In this document: positions 25,699 to 34,745 of the stretch, piece after piece
Layout of the letters: each line of letters opens with the position of its first letter
Numbering within the stretch: the first letter of the stretch is position 1
Assembly: GCA_944320745.1 (NCBI GenBank)
Contig: CALUIN010000009.1
Location: forward strand, 1 to 48,685
Direction of reading: 5' to 3'
DNA: 48,685 bases
From: an uncultured Alloprevotella sp.
GTDB lineage: Bacteria; Bacteroidota; Bacteroidia; Bacteroidales; Bacteroidaceae
The notes under the pieces: generated by a model
Seen by the model: only the letters and a program-made list of their open reading frames with translations
Database searches by the model: none
Told to the model about the DNA's origin: nothing
Translations under genes and position numbers: made by a program

Positions 25699-27071
25699 GA
25701 TTGCGGTTTGGATGGTTCTGTTTTCTTTCTTTCGCCATCTGAGGCTGCCGGAGCGGTGCGCCGCAACCGCTCTCTGACGGCGGCGGCGCGGCTCTGGAAC
25801 TCGCCGGAGACGGCCGCGTCGTCGGCAAAGAGGGCGGCCTTCTCGCTGAAGGCGGCGGCGGCGGCGCTCATCTTCGCGCGGAGCGAGTCGAGGCTGGCGC
25901 CGAGGCCGGCGAGCGGGGCGGGCAGGGCGGCGCGGGCGGCGGAGTCCATGCGGGCCACGGCGGACAGGGCCAGGCCGTAGGCGTCGTAGGCCTCGAGGTA
26001 GGCGCGCTCGTAGTATTCGTCGTGGCGGTCGCCCTCGGCCGTCAGGCGGCGGGCCTGCGCGGCCTGCAGGCGGGCTACGCCGAGGAGGGAGTCGTTGAAC
26101 TGGCGGCGCTGCTCGGCCTGCTGGCTAAGGAGGCGCTCCTGGCGGATGCGGTGGCCGTTGTAGGCCAGTCCGGCCACGGCGCACACCAGGATGACCAGTG
26201 CGGCCAGGAGCGGCCAGCGGTAGCGCTGCAGGAAGGACTTCTCGCCGGCAAAGCGGATGGTGCCGCCGGCGAGTGCCGTGCGGGCGTACTGCTCAAGCTG
26301 GGCGGCCGTGGGGCGCTCCCAGGGGTTGGCGCTGAGGCAGAGGGCTACGGTCTTCTTGAGCTGGGCGGACCATTCGCCGCGCAGTTCGGGGACTTCGGCG
26401 CCTTTCTTCTGGAGCAGGCCGCCGTCGCTGCCGAAGGGGACGTCGGCCGTGAGCATCTCGAAGACGGTGGCGCCGAGGGAGTAGATGTCGCTGGCCATGA
26501 TGGGGGTGTTGTCCTTGCCGAAGCGTTCGGGCGCCATGTAGGCCGTGGTGCCGGCGGAGACGAAGGCGGAGCTGAGGCTCTTGCGCAGGGCGGACTTCAG
26601 GTGGGTGCTGACGCCGAAGTCGGTGATGAGGAACTCCCCGTTGTCCGCCACCATGATGTTGTCGGGCTTGATGTCCTGGTGGATGAGGGGCGGATTCATG
26701 GCATGGAGCCAGGCCAGCCCGGTCGCCACGTCGCGCAGCAGGCGCCAGGCCTCGGGCTCGCTGAAGTTGCCCACGCGGCGGGCCAAGCTGCCCTGGCGGC
26801 AGTAGGGGAGGACGAGGTAGGGGCGGCGGTCGCAGGTGTCGTAGTGGAGCGGCCGAAGGAGGTTCTCGTGGTTGGCGCCCACGACGATGGAGAACTCGCG
26901 GGCGAAGACATCGAGCCCGTGGTCGTCGAGGCCGGTGGCGGGGGCGTAGATTTTCAGGGCCACCTCGACGTCGGTCTTGGTGTCCTTGGCCTGCCACACT
27001 TCGGCGAAGCTGCCGCGGCCGAGGAGCCGCTCCAGGAAATAACGGTCGTGAAAAAGTTTCTTTTCTTCCAT
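25695..27071 (-). CDS. Membrane serine/threonine protein kinase (non-RD type)
   Basis: 458 residues. The cytoplasmic kinase domain (about 10-265) has a glycine loop GRGSFAEVW (18-26), the ATP-anchoring lysine K40 in VALK, catalytic loop HQDIKPDN (131-138), DFG 151-153 and APE-like MAPER 179-183. The Arg before the catalytic Asp is Gln, making it a non-RD kinase. A transmembrane helix follows at about 286-305. The exported C-terminal 150 residues are Arg/Gln/Ala-rich helices, probably coiled coil, with no recognised domain. Substrates are likely the FHA proteins and the other kinases of this operon. Confidence 0.93.
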   Translation of the reverse strand: MEEKKLFHDRYFLERLLGRGSFAEVWQAKDTKTDVEVALKIYAPATGLDDHGLDVFAREFSIVVGANHENLLRPLHYDTCDRRPYLVLPYCRQGSLARRVGNFSEPEAWRLLRDVATGLAWLHAMNPPLIHQDIKPDNIMVADNGEFLITDFGVSTHLKSALRKSLSSAFVSAGTTAYMAPERFGKDNTPIMASDIYSLGATVFEMLTADVPFGSDGGLLQKKGAEVPELRGEWSAQLKKTVALCLSANPWERPTAAQLEQYARTALAGGTIRFAGEKSFLQRYRWPLLAALVILVCAVAGLAYNGHRIRQERLLSQQAEQRRQFNDSLLGVARLQAAQARRLTAEGDRHDEYYERAYLEAYDAYGLALSAVARMDSAARAALPAPLAGLGASLDSLRAKMSAAAAAFSEKAALFADDAAVSGEFQSRAAAVRERLRRTAPAASDGERKKTEPSKPQS

Positions 27072-27153
27072 AAGATGGTGCCGGCTTTCCGGCAGGACGG
27101 CCCCTGCCGCCGCGGGGGCGGCACGGGCCGTGCCGAAGGCGCGCCGACGGCGC

Positions 27154-27621
27154 TTACTTGTGCTCGTTGAAGTAGTCGACTACGGTCTCGTAGGCCGCGT
27201 CGAGGCAGCTCATGAAGTCGTAGAAGGTGTACTTGAAGTCCTCCACGGAGTGGCTGTAAATCTCAACGGCGAAGGACATGGTGGAGGAGTTGACGATGGC
27301 CTTGGCGCAGCGGGTGGTGCGGTTGCTCTCGTTGGCCGCCAGGGTGAGCAGGGCGCGCTGCTCGTCCTTGAAGCTGAAGCCGGCGCGGTGGAACTCCAGG
27401 TAGACGCCGGAGTTGCCGGAGAAGGAGAACCAGTAGAGCTCGCCCTCCTTCTTGAACACGAGATCGTCCTCCTCGTCGATGGAGGGGGAGTAGCCCTCTT
27501 CGCTGAGGAACTGCATGAGGGCCGCGCGGTAGCGCTGCTGTTCGGGCGTGAGGTCGTCGGCCCGGAGGCTGGTGGCCAGCAGCATGGCCAATGCCAGCAC
27601 GATGTACTTGAGTTTTTCCAT
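27154..27621 (-). CDS. Small secreted protein of unknown function (possible YbjN-like fold)
   Basis: 155 residues from ATG 27621 (MEKLKYIVLALAMLLATS), a signal peptide cleaved near RAD. A TTG three codons upstream is the only longer in-frame choice. The mature part has the strand order and spacing of YbjN or type III chaperone-like folds: a helix (YRAALMQFLSEEGY), strands DLVFKKEGELYWFSFSG and VYLEFHRAGFSF, then a long helix ending in CLDAAYETVVDYFNEHK. This fold guess rests on pattern only. It lies 19 bp downstream of the YD-repeat kinase and is probably its periplasmic partner or regulator. Confidence 0.7.
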   Translation of the reverse strand: MEKLKYIVLALAMLLATSLRADDLTPEQQRYRAALMQFLSEEGYSPSIDEEDDLVFKKEGELYWFSFSGNSGVYLEFHRAGFSFKDEQRALLTLAANESNRTTRCAKAIVNSSTMSFAVEIYSHSVEDFKYTFYDFMSCLDAAYETVVDYFNEHK

Positions 27622-27640
27622 ATTTCTCAAACATTTAGGA

Positions 27641-30600
27641 CTAAAGGGTGCAGATCAGGCGGTTGGCCCGGTCGGTCATGCGGATGATGAGGGAGACGTT
27701 GGCCGGCAGGCTGAGGGCTTGGCGCAGTCCGGGGCGGACGTTTTGCCGGATGCGATCGCAGAGCTGGGAGAACTTCTCCTCGTCGAGGTTGTACTTGGAG
27801 GCCTCGGCCAGCTGGATGGTCATGACGACGCGGCTGCCGTCGGTCGTGACGGACTGCACGTAGAGCCCGTCCATCACCTGCGAGGGGCACTCGCTGTTGG
27901 CCTGGGCCACGAGGCTGCGCCAGTTGGACTGCGAGGGCTGCGCGGCGGGCTGGACGGAGGGCGCGCTCCGGCCGGCCTGCTGCATCTCGCCCCACTGGGC
28001 GCTGGCCTTGTCGTAATTCTGGTAGGCGAGCTGGCGGCCGGCGGCGTCGTAGAACTTGCGCACGACGGGCGTGCCGCTCTCGTCGTAGCTGACGGTGAGG
28101 CTCTGGAAGCCGGCCTGGCAGTCGGCGGGCCGCCCGGCGGCATCGTAGAAGGAGGTGCGCGTACAGAGCTTCAGGCCGTTGTACTCGTACTTCTCCTGGT
28201 GCACGCCGTAGCTGGTGGCGGGCTTGCCGTCGGTGGCGTAGTAGCGCTTGTTGACGAGGTTGCCGCGCTGGTCGTACTCGAAGGTCTGCTTGTGGAAGCC
28301 GTCGCGGCAGTTCATGGGGCGGTCGTGCTGGTCGAAGGCGGCCTCCATGACCATCTGGGAGCGGCCGTTGTACTCGCGGCGGATAATGGCCACGCCGGAC
28401 TGCGGATTGATGACGTAGTTGCCGTTGCCGTCCTGGGAAGCGTGCAGAATGAGGTTGTTGAGGCGGTCGTAGCGATAGATGAACACGGGGACCCGCTCGG
28501 AGGCCGGGGTGGGCCGCCCGTCGGTGCCGAAGAATCCCTGCCGGACGATGTTGCCCATGGCGTCGTACTCGAAGGTGGTCGAAGCCCAGCCTTCCTTGCA
28601 GGCTATGGGGCGGCTGTCCGTGCCGAAGTTGGAGCACTTGACGCGGTTGCCCTTGGCGTCGTACTCGTTGCGCACGATGGCCACGCCCTCCTCGGCGGTG
28701 AGCACGAGGTGGCCGCCCGTGCCGTAGTAGCAGGTCTCGACGAGCTGGTTGGCGGCGTTGTAGCGACTGGTCTCCTTGCAGACGCCGTTGTAGTTGTCGT
28801 CGGGGCGGCCGGCGGCGTTGTAGAAGCTGGTCTCGGTGCAGTTGTCGAACTGGTCATACCTGTAGCGCGTCTCGAGCCGGTTGGGGGCCAGCCGGCCGTC
28901 GGTCCCGATGGGGCGGTTGATGACGACGTTGCCGCGCTCGTCGCAGGTGTAGTCCGTCCCGGCCCGTCCGTCGACCATCATGGGCTGTCCGTGCAGGCCG
29001 TAGTAGCGCTCGGCCTTGAGGAATCCGCGGCTGTCGTAGGCGTAGGTCACTTTGGCGTAGCCCACGTTGTTGAGGCAGAGCTCGTTGGCGGCGTTGAAGA
29101 ATACGCGCTGGGTTTCGTTTCCGCGGTTGTCGTATTGGATGGTCCATCCGGCCACGTCCTCGTTGCTGTGTACGAGCTGCTCGCCGGCGGGGTCGAAGAA
29201 GGCGAGCTTCGTGACGACGCCGCGCGTGTTGTACTGGTAGCGCATGCGGCAGACGTGGTTGTTGTCGTAGGCTGGCTTGAGGCTGAGGCCGAGGTTGATG
29301 ATTTCGACAAGCATGTCGCGGTCGTTGTAGACGTAGCGCTGGCCTGCCACGCCGTCCTCGTCGAGGCAGGGCTTCCGGTCCGTGCCGTAGTAGACGGCTT
29401 CGACGAGGTTGCCGCGCTCGTCGTATCGGCTGACGATGCCGGCGCAGGGTCCGTTGGTGGGGTAGAGCTTGCCGTCGAGGCCGTAGGACCAGCTCTCGAG
29501 CACGTTGCCGCGGTCGTCGGTCTTGAGTACGAGGCGGCTGCCGTGGTCGGAGGATTCGCAGGGCTTGCCGTCGGCGTCGAAGAAGGTCTGCTCCGTGCAG
29601 AATCCGTTCTCGTCGTTTTTGGCCTCATAGCCGGCGCATCCGGCCGAGGGCACGTAGAAGGGCTGGCTGTCCACGCCCAGGTAGGTGGCGCGGGTGATGA
29701 ATCCGCGGTCGTCGTAGGCGTAGCGGATGCCGGCCACGCCGTTTTTCTTGGGCAGCATGAGCTTGTGGTCGGGGCCTTTGTGATAGGCTTCGGCGATGTT
29801 GCCGTGCTCGTCGTAGACCATTTCATATACGCTCACGCCGTCGTGGTCGTCGTAGGAGGGTTTGCCCTCTACGGTGAAATACTCGGCGCGTATCCAGTTG
29901 TCCTGGTCGTCGTAGAAGAATTTCTTCACGCCCAGTCCCCACTTGGTGGCTTTCGGCTTGCCGTCCTGGCCGATGTATCGGATTTCGGCCACGCGGCCTT
30001 TCTCGTCGTAGGTCATGAGGCGGCCGTAGATGTTGCTCTCGTCGCCCACGGGCGAGTTGCCCACGGTGGCGTAGCGTATGGAGGTGGCGCGTCCCTCGTC
30101 GTCGTAGTCCACGAGCCAGCGGGTGATGCTGCCTTTCTGCGCGAAGTTGTCCTCGATGACGCGGCCGTAGCCCACGGTCTGGTTGGGCAGCACGCGCTCG
30201 GTGTTGTTGCGGTCGTCGTACTGGAAGGTGATGGCGCTGAGGTTCTCGTTGTAGCTCTTCACGTAGAGCACGCGGTCGTTGTGGTCCATCACCTTGATGC
30301 GGCTCACGCGGCCGTCGGAGGTGTACTGTATGGTCTGGTTGATGGGCCGCTCGCTGCGTTCGGACTCGCCGTCGGTGATGACTTTGCCGCGGCTGTTGAC
30401 GTGGGCCACGCGGCGCACCTTTCCGCGGACGAACTCGAAGCGGTAGAGGCGGTGCATGTGGCGGGCGTCCCAGGCCTGCACGCGGCCCACGCCCTGGGGC
30501 ACGCCCCAGCATTCGGTGTAGTCCTTGTAGTAGCGCACCTTCGTGCGGTTATAGTCCCAGAGGAAGATGCCCAGGCACATGAGCACGGAGGCCACGGCAG

Positions 30601-31441
30601 TGGCCACTATGGCGATGAGGTTGCGGTTGGAGCGGCGCTCCCAGGCGCCGGTTTCCCAGTAGAGCTCTATCTTCTGGCGTATCTGTCCGGCGGTGATGCG
30701 CCGGGCGGGATCCTGCTCCAGGCAGGAGAGGATGAGGGCCTTCACCTCGGGCTGAAGGCTGGCGGGCAGTTCGGGCAGGGGTTCGCCCTCGGCCTGTAGC
30801 AGGCCGCCGTGCTCGCCGTAGGGCGGGTTGCCCGTGAGCAGTTCGACGGCCGTGGCGCCGAGCGACCACACGTCGCTGGCGCTCTCGGTGACGCCCTGGA
30901 AGCGTTCGGGCGCCATGTAGGCCCGCGTCCCGCCCGAGGCGGCGCCGGCCTCGGCCGTGTCCGTGCTGGCCACGCTGATGCCGAAGTCCGTCACCAGGAA
31001 GTTGCAGTTGTCGTCGAGCAGGATGTTGTCGGGCTTGATGTCCTGATGGATGATGTGGTGTTCGTGCAGGTATTCCAGGCCGGCGGCCACGTCGTGCAGG
31101 AACTTGAGCACGTCCTGCTCGTCGGCGCGGCCCGCCATGGAGCTGCACGAGCCGTTCTCGCAGTACTGCATCACCAGGTAGGGCCGTCCCTCGAAGATGT
31201 CGTAGCCCGTCGGGGGGAGCAGGTTGGAGTGCTTCATGTTGTACACGGTCGTGAACTCCCGCTCGAAGTTCTGCAGGCCGTAGGAGTCCATCGTGGCGTG
31301 CTGGGAGAAGATTTTCAGCGCCACCACCAGGCGGTTGGCTTTCGTATCGAGTGCCTTCCACACTTCGGCGGACGCGCCGCAGCCCAGCAGTTCGACCAGC
31401 TGGTAGCGGCCGTGGAAGAGGAATCCTTTTTGCAAGTCCAT
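27641..31441 (-). CDS. Receptor-like serine/threonine kinase with about 24 exported YD/RHS-like repeats
   Basis: 1266 residues. Kinase domain about 10-262: glycine loop GCGASAEVW (20-28), K43, HQDIKPDN (132-139, non-RD), DFG 152-154, YMAPER 175-180. Transmembrane helix about 274-295. The remaining exported part is built of about 24 repeats averaging 36-40 residues with a YDxRGN turn followed by a TDGKP-like loop (YDERGNLVEAVYYGTDRKP is one), running from about 345 to 1150. These resemble RHS/YD repeats, which fold as a beta spiral. The final 100 residues after a Gln/Ser/Ala linker may be a separate small domain. It is likely the ligand-sensing kinase of the operon. Confidence 0.9.
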   Translation of the reverse strand: MDLQKGFLFHGRYQLVELLGCGASAEVWKALDTKANRLVVALKIFSQHATMDSYGLQNFEREFTTVYNMKHSNLLPPTGYDIFEGRPYLVMQYCENGSCSSMAGRADEQDVLKFLHDVAAGLEYLHEHHIIHQDIKPDNILLDDNCNFLVTDFGISVASTDTAEAGAASGGTRAYMAPERFQGVTESASDVWSLGATAVELLTGNPPYGEHGGLLQAEGEPLPELPASLQPEVKALILSCLEQDPARRITAGQIRQKIELYWETGAWERRSNRNLIAIVATAVASVLMCLGIFLWDYNRTKVRYYKDYTECWGVPQGVGRVQAWDARHMHRLYRFEFVRGKVRRVAHVNSRGKVITDGESERSERPINQTIQYTSDGRVSRIKVMDHNDRVLYVKSYNENLSAITFQYDDRNNTERVLPNQTVGYGRVIEDNFAQKGSITRWLVDYDDEGRATSIRYATVGNSPVGDESNIYGRLMTYDEKGRVAEIRYIGQDGKPKATKWGLGVKKFFYDDQDNWIRAEYFTVEGKPSYDDHDGVSVYEMVYDEHGNIAEAYHKGPDHKLMLPKKNGVAGIRYAYDDRGFITRATYLGVDSQPFYVPSAGCAGYEAKNDENGFCTEQTFFDADGKPCESSDHGSRLVLKTDDRGNVLESWSYGLDGKLYPTNGPCAGIVSRYDERGNLVEAVYYGTDRKPCLDEDGVAGQRYVYNDRDMLVEIINLGLSLKPAYDNNHVCRMRYQYNTRGVVTKLAFFDPAGEQLVHSNEDVAGWTIQYDNRGNETQRVFFNAANELCLNNVGYAKVTYAYDSRGFLKAERYYGLHGQPMMVDGRAGTDYTCDERGNVVINRPIGTDGRLAPNRLETRYRYDQFDNCTETSFYNAAGRPDDNYNGVCKETSRYNAANQLVETCYYGTGGHLVLTAEEGVAIVRNEYDAKGNRVKCSNFGTDSRPIACKEGWASTTFEYDAMGNIVRQGFFGTDGRPTPASERVPVFIYRYDRLNNLILHASQDGNGNYVINPQSGVAIIRREYNGRSQMVMEAAFDQHDRPMNCRDGFHKQTFEYDQRGNLVNKRYYATDGKPATSYGVHQEKYEYNGLKLCTRTSFYDAAGRPADCQAGFQSLTVSYDESGTPVVRKFYDAAGRQLAYQNYDKASAQWGEMQQAGRSAPSVQPAAQPSQSNWRSLVAQANSECPSQVMDGLYVQSVTTDGSRVVMTIQLAEASKYNLDEEKFSQLCDRIRQNVRPGLRQALSLPANVSLIIRMTDRANRLICTL

Positions 31442-31453
31442 ACGTTTCTCGTT

Positions 31454-32245
31454 TTAGAACATCGACAATATAAAGTAGAGGGACAGGCCCATGACGGCGA
31501 GACCTGCCGCGAAGACTACGATGCCCACGATGGTCCATACGCGCCGGGCTCGCCGGAAGTGGTCGAAGTCGCGGTATTTCCCGCAGTTCCAGGCTATGCG
31601 CGAGCCGTTCATGCCCAGGTAGACGCGCAGCACGAGGTCGCACACCTGGCCCACGTAGGGCACGAGGCCGCAGAGCAGGATGAAGAGGGGCCAATACGTG
31701 CGGTGGCACACGGCCCAGATCCACGAGCAGAAGAAGGCGCCCCAGTTCCAGCGGCGCGTGGCGGCCTCCACCTCGGCGGGGGTGTAGCCTCCGCCGGACG
31801 GGGACACGGGCTTGGGGGGAACAGCCGCCGCTTCCGCCGCTCCGGCGGCGGGCGGCACGTAGCGGTCCGTGGGGCGGCTGCGGCCGGGTTCAGCCGCGCC
31901 GCCGGCCAGGGGGTTGGTCTTGTGGGCCGTGGGGCGGTGGTCAGCCAGGCCGGCCCGGGCGGCTACCGTGGGGCGGCCCACGGTGGGAAAGAAGGCGCGG
32001 ACGCGGTCCCAGGGCAACTCGCAGGTGCCGGCCAGCAGGATGCGGTCGCCGGGGAACACGGTGACGTGGCCGTTGTGCAGGCGCTGGCCGTTGATGAGCG
32101 TCCCGTTGGAACTGTGGTCGAAGAAGAGCAGCGCGCCGTCGCGCAACTCCATGTCGGCGTGCTCGTTGCTCACCGTGTCCCAGCGCGCGTCGACCTGGAT
32201 GTCGCAGCGCGGATCGCGCCCGATGGTGATGATGTTCTTGCTCAT
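31454..32245 (-). CDS. FHA-domain membrane protein
   Basis: 263 residues. An N-terminal FHA domain (1-80) has all the phosphothreonine-binding marks: GR at 9-10, S26-x-x-H29, and SSNGTLING with N47. A Pro/Ala/Thr-rich cytoplasmic linker (85-160) contains several candidate phosphothreonines (VGRPTVAA, HKTNPLAGG). Two or three hydrophobic helices follow (about 168-205 and 237-262), with an amphipathic stretch YWPLFILLCGLVPYVGQ resembling DUF2628-type membrane proteins. It is a plausible membrane scaffold that recruits phosphorylated partners. The downstream kinase starts 12 bp later. Confidence 0.88.
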   Translation of the reverse strand: MSKNIITIGRDPRCDIQVDARWDTVSNEHADMELRDGALLFFDHSSNGTLINGQRLHNGHVTVFPGDRILLAGTCELPWDRVRAFFPTVGRPTVAARAGLADHRPTAHKTNPLAGGAAEPGRSRPTDRYVPPAAGAAEAAAVPPKPVSPSGGGYTPAEVEAATRRWNWGAFFCSWIWAVCHRTYWPLFILLCGLVPYVGQVCDLVLRVYLGMNGSRIAWNCGKYRDFDHFRRARRVWTIVGIVVFAAGLAVMGLSLYFILSMF

Positions 32246-32329
32246 GTGGTGTCGGTTATTGATGTTCGGATGGGATTGTCGGTCCTCCCTTATGACGGGG
32301 TGGGGGGTGGGGGAAAGGGCGGGGCGGCA

Positions 32330-33853
32330 TCAGGCGAAGTTTCCTCCGCCGCTTTGTTCCAGCTCCTTGCTGGACGGGGCGGATTCCGGATTGTTTTCCC
32401 CGCCTTTGTCCTTTTTATCCTCCGGCTTTTTCGCGTTGCCGTCGTTTGCCTTTCCCGCCCCGCCGTTCTGGCCGCCGCCGTTCTGGCCGGCAGGGGGATT
32501 AGCCCCGTCCTGACGGGGCTTATTGCCGTTGCCCGCGGGATTAGTCCCGCCGGGCTTTGCTCCGCCGGCGGGCTGGCCGGGCTGTTTTGCCGGGGCCTTG
32601 GCCTGGTCACCGTCCGCGGGCCGGGAGCCGCCGAACACGTCCTCGAGCACGCCGCCTTTGCCGCCGCCGGCCGGCCGGCCGGGTGCGGCGGCAGGAGCGG
32701 ATGTGCCTGGCTCCGTCGGGGCGGACGGCATGCCCGGTTCGGGAGGCAGCGGTGCGGCGGGCACGCTGTCCCTGCGGCTGGCGACGGAGTCCTTCGCCGC
32801 CGGCTCCTCGCCCGTGGGCCGGAGGAAGAAGTAGTAGCCCGCGCCGCCGGCGCAGAGCAGGACGAAGAGGACGGCCGCCAGGAGCACGGCCAGCAGCCTG
32901 CGGCGGCTGTTGCGGCCGTCGGCGCCGCCGCGCTGTGCGGGCGGCTGCGGGCCGCCGGGGCCGGCGGGCTGCGGTCCGTTCAGGCGGGCCTCGGTCTCGA
33001 TGAAGGCTTCAGGGCGGGGCGCTCCGCCGCCCTGGAGCACCTGGCAGAGGCAGACGGTAACGTTGTCGGCGCCGGCGGCCGCGCAGGCGGCGCCGATGAG
33101 GGCGTCGGCACAGGCGGTCATGTCGTGCTCGTTCTGGCGGAGCACCTGCTCCATCTCGTGGTCACGGATCATGCCGCTCAGTCCGTCGGTGCAGAGCAGG
33201 ATGATGTCGCCGTCGCACACGTCGTAGGGCTTGAGCAGGGATTCGGGCTTGGCCTTCGGTCCGGCGTCGCAGAGGGAGCGGGTGATGATGTTGCTCTCGG
33301 GATAGTCGAAGGCGTCCTCGCGGGTGATGACGCCCTTGTCGACCAGCGTCTGCACGTAGGAGTGGTCCTTCGTAATCTGATGCAGGCCGGTGGCCGGGTT
33401 GTAGATGTAGGCCCGGCTGTCGCCGCACCAGGAGACGTAAAGGCGGCTGCCCAGCACCCATCCCACGACGATGGTGGTCCCCATGCCGCGCGATTCGGGA
33501 TGGGCCTTGGCTTCCTGCTTGATGCGGGCGTCGGCGGCCACGATGGCCTCGTTCATGAATTTCTCGATAGTGTAGCGCGTCTTCATCACCTCGGGCGTGA
33601 GGCGGGCGGCCTGGAACCGCTCCTTGATGGTCTCGATGGCCAGGGCGGAAGCCACCTCGCCGGCGTTCATGCCGCCCATGCCGTCGGCCACGACGAGCAG
33701 GGCGCCCTTTTCGCCGAGCGAGCAGATTTCATTGTTCACCCAGTGCATGTAGGGCAGGGACAGGTCGGAGGCCACCTGGAAGTTGTCCTCGTTGTTCGTG
33801 CGCACCAGTCCGACGTCCGTCTTGGCAGCGACTCTGAATTTTATCGTATTCAT
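32330..33853 (-). CDS. PP2C-type serine/threonine phosphatase with membrane anchor and exported Pro/Gly/Asn-rich tail
   Basis: 507 residues. The PPM/PP2C domain (about 5-270) keeps its metal-binding blocks: RTNNEDNF (18-25), VVADGMGGM (54-62), WCGDSRAYI, LLCTDGLSG and AGADNVTVCL, so it should be active. A Pro/Gly/Arg linker leads to a transmembrane helix (about 320-342; LLAVLLAAVLFVLLCAGG). The exported 165-residue tail is low-complexity and ends in a Lys/Asp/Asn-rich stretch. It probably reverses phosphorylation by the three operon kinases. The start codon overlaps the upstream gene's stop by four bases (ATGA). Confidence 0.93.
   Translation of the reverse strand: MNTIKFRVAAKTDVGLVRTNNEDNFQVASDLSLPYMHWVNNEICSLGEKGALLVVADGMGGMNAGEVASALAIETIKERFQAARLTPEVMKTRYTIEKFMNEAIVAADARIKQEAKAHPESRGMGTTIVVGWVLGSRLYVSWCGDSRAYIYNPATGLHQITKDHSYVQTLVDKGVITREDAFDYPESNIITRSLCDAGPKAKPESLLKPYDVCDGDIILLCTDGLSGMIRDHEMEQVLRQNEHDMTACADALIGAACAAAGADNVTVCLCQVLQGGGAPRPEAFIETEARLNGPQPAGPGGPQPPAQRGGADGRNSRRRLLAVLLAAVLFVLLCAGGAGYYFFLRPTGEEPAAKDSVASRRDSVPAAPLPPEPGMPSAPTEPGTSAPAAAPGRPAGGGKGGVLEDVFGGSRPADGDQAKAPAKQPGQPAGGAKPGGTNPAGNGNKPRQDGANPPAGQNGGGQNGGAGKANDGNAKKPEDKKDKGGENNPESAPSSKELEQSGGGNFA
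32501..32550. repeat. Two small palindromes of the TTAGCCCCGT family inside the PP2C coding tail
   Basis: AGCCCCGTC (32501-32509) pairs with GACGGGGCT (32512-32520), and GCGGGA pairs with TCCCGC around TTAG (32535-32550). Both carry the TTAGCCCCGT or TTAGTCCCGC core seen in intergenic copies. Here they encode part of the low-complexity tail (GTNPAGNGNKPRQDGANP). Confidence 0.5.
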
Positions 33854-34719
33854 GCTTTCTCTTTCTTCTTTCTTTTTTTCTTGTCAGGCTTTGTGGCCGG
33901 GCTGTCCTTGCCGCCGACGGGGGTCAGCGCCCCGCTGGCGGGCGCGCCGGGCGGGTCCTCCGCGGCAAAGGGGCAGCACAGGCTCCACCCGCCGCCGGGG
34001 ACGGGGACCACGATGCCGCACAGGCGGAACTCCACCGTCCCGACACGGGCCACTACGGGCACTACGAACACGCCGCCCAGTACCTGCCGGCCGCCTACGA
34101 GTGCGGGCGGACGCAGGGCGAAGGCGGCCGTGTCCGGGCTCAGGCGGAGCGCGTGACGGTAGGCCACGAAGTCGGCCGCCACGCCTGGGCCGGGCCGGCC
34201 CTCCGTGACGGCCCAGACGAGCCAGCCCTGCTTCTCCCCATAGTAGGGGTCGGCCGGGAAGGCGGAGTCGGGGCTGACGGCTGCGGGGTAGTGGTAGAGC
34301 GCGTCGCCGCAAAGGGGCTGGCGCCCGGCGCCGTCGGGCCGGGCGGGGCTGAACTCCAGGGCGGCCGTGAGGGGGGCAAAGGCGGCCGCGGCGGCCACGG
34401 GCTCGTAGTCCGCGGCGTAGCCTTCGGCCTCGGCGTCGAAGTCCCAGGGCCGCACGGCCGGGGCGGCCAGGCAGTAGCCGCCGGCGACGCGCACGCCCAG
34501 GGCGTAGCCGGCGCCGAACTCCTCGCGGCCGTCGCGGCCGAAGAGGCCGCCGCCCTCGCGGGCGCGGAGTTGGAAGCCCTGGCGGGCGCAGAAGAGGCCG
34601 CCGCGCACGACGGCTTCCACCTGCCGCTGTTCGGCGGACTTCACCACGCGCTGCCCGGCCGACGGGGCGGCCAGGGCGAGCAGCAGCAGGACGGAGAGGA
34701 TGCGGCGCAGGGGATTCAT
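33850..34719 (-). CDS. Secreted protein of unknown function with Lys-rich C-terminus
   Basis: 289 residues with a signal peptide (MNPLRRILSVLLLLALAAPSAG). I recognise no domain. The mature part has repeated short strands rich in Gly, Ala and Val (GAGYALGVRVAGGYCLAAPAV) and the aromatic-rich segment YYGEKQGWLVWAV. It ends in a strongly basic tail (KPDKKKRKKKEKA). Four cysteines are present in the mature protein. It lies between the FHA-protease (26 bp upstream) and PP2C (ATGA overlap), so it is firmly part of the operon and could be a periplasmic partner or substrate of the protease. Confidence 0.75.
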   Translation of the reverse strand: MNPLRRILSVLLLLALAAPSAGQRVVKSAEQRQVEAVVRGGLFCARQGFQLRAREGGGLFGRDGREEFGAGYALGVRVAGGYCLAAPAVRPWDFDAEAEGYAADYEPVAAAAAFAPLTAALEFSPARPDGAGRQPLCGDALYHYPAAVSPDSAFPADPYYGEKQGWLVWAVTEGRPGPGVAADFVAYRHALRLSPDTAAFALRPPALVGGRQVLGGVFVVPVVARVGTVEFRLCGIVVPVPGGGWSLCCPFAAEDPPGAPASGALTPVGGKDSPATKPDKKKRKKKEKA

Positions 34720-34745
34720 GGGAAAAATGATTTATATTTTGGCAA

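Noticed and set aside
27548-34156. Two antisense frames of about 1100 codons on the plus strand over the kinase operon
   Set aside because: They mirror the kinase, FHA and PP2C genes and have no signal, domain or start context; they are shadows of high-GC coding.
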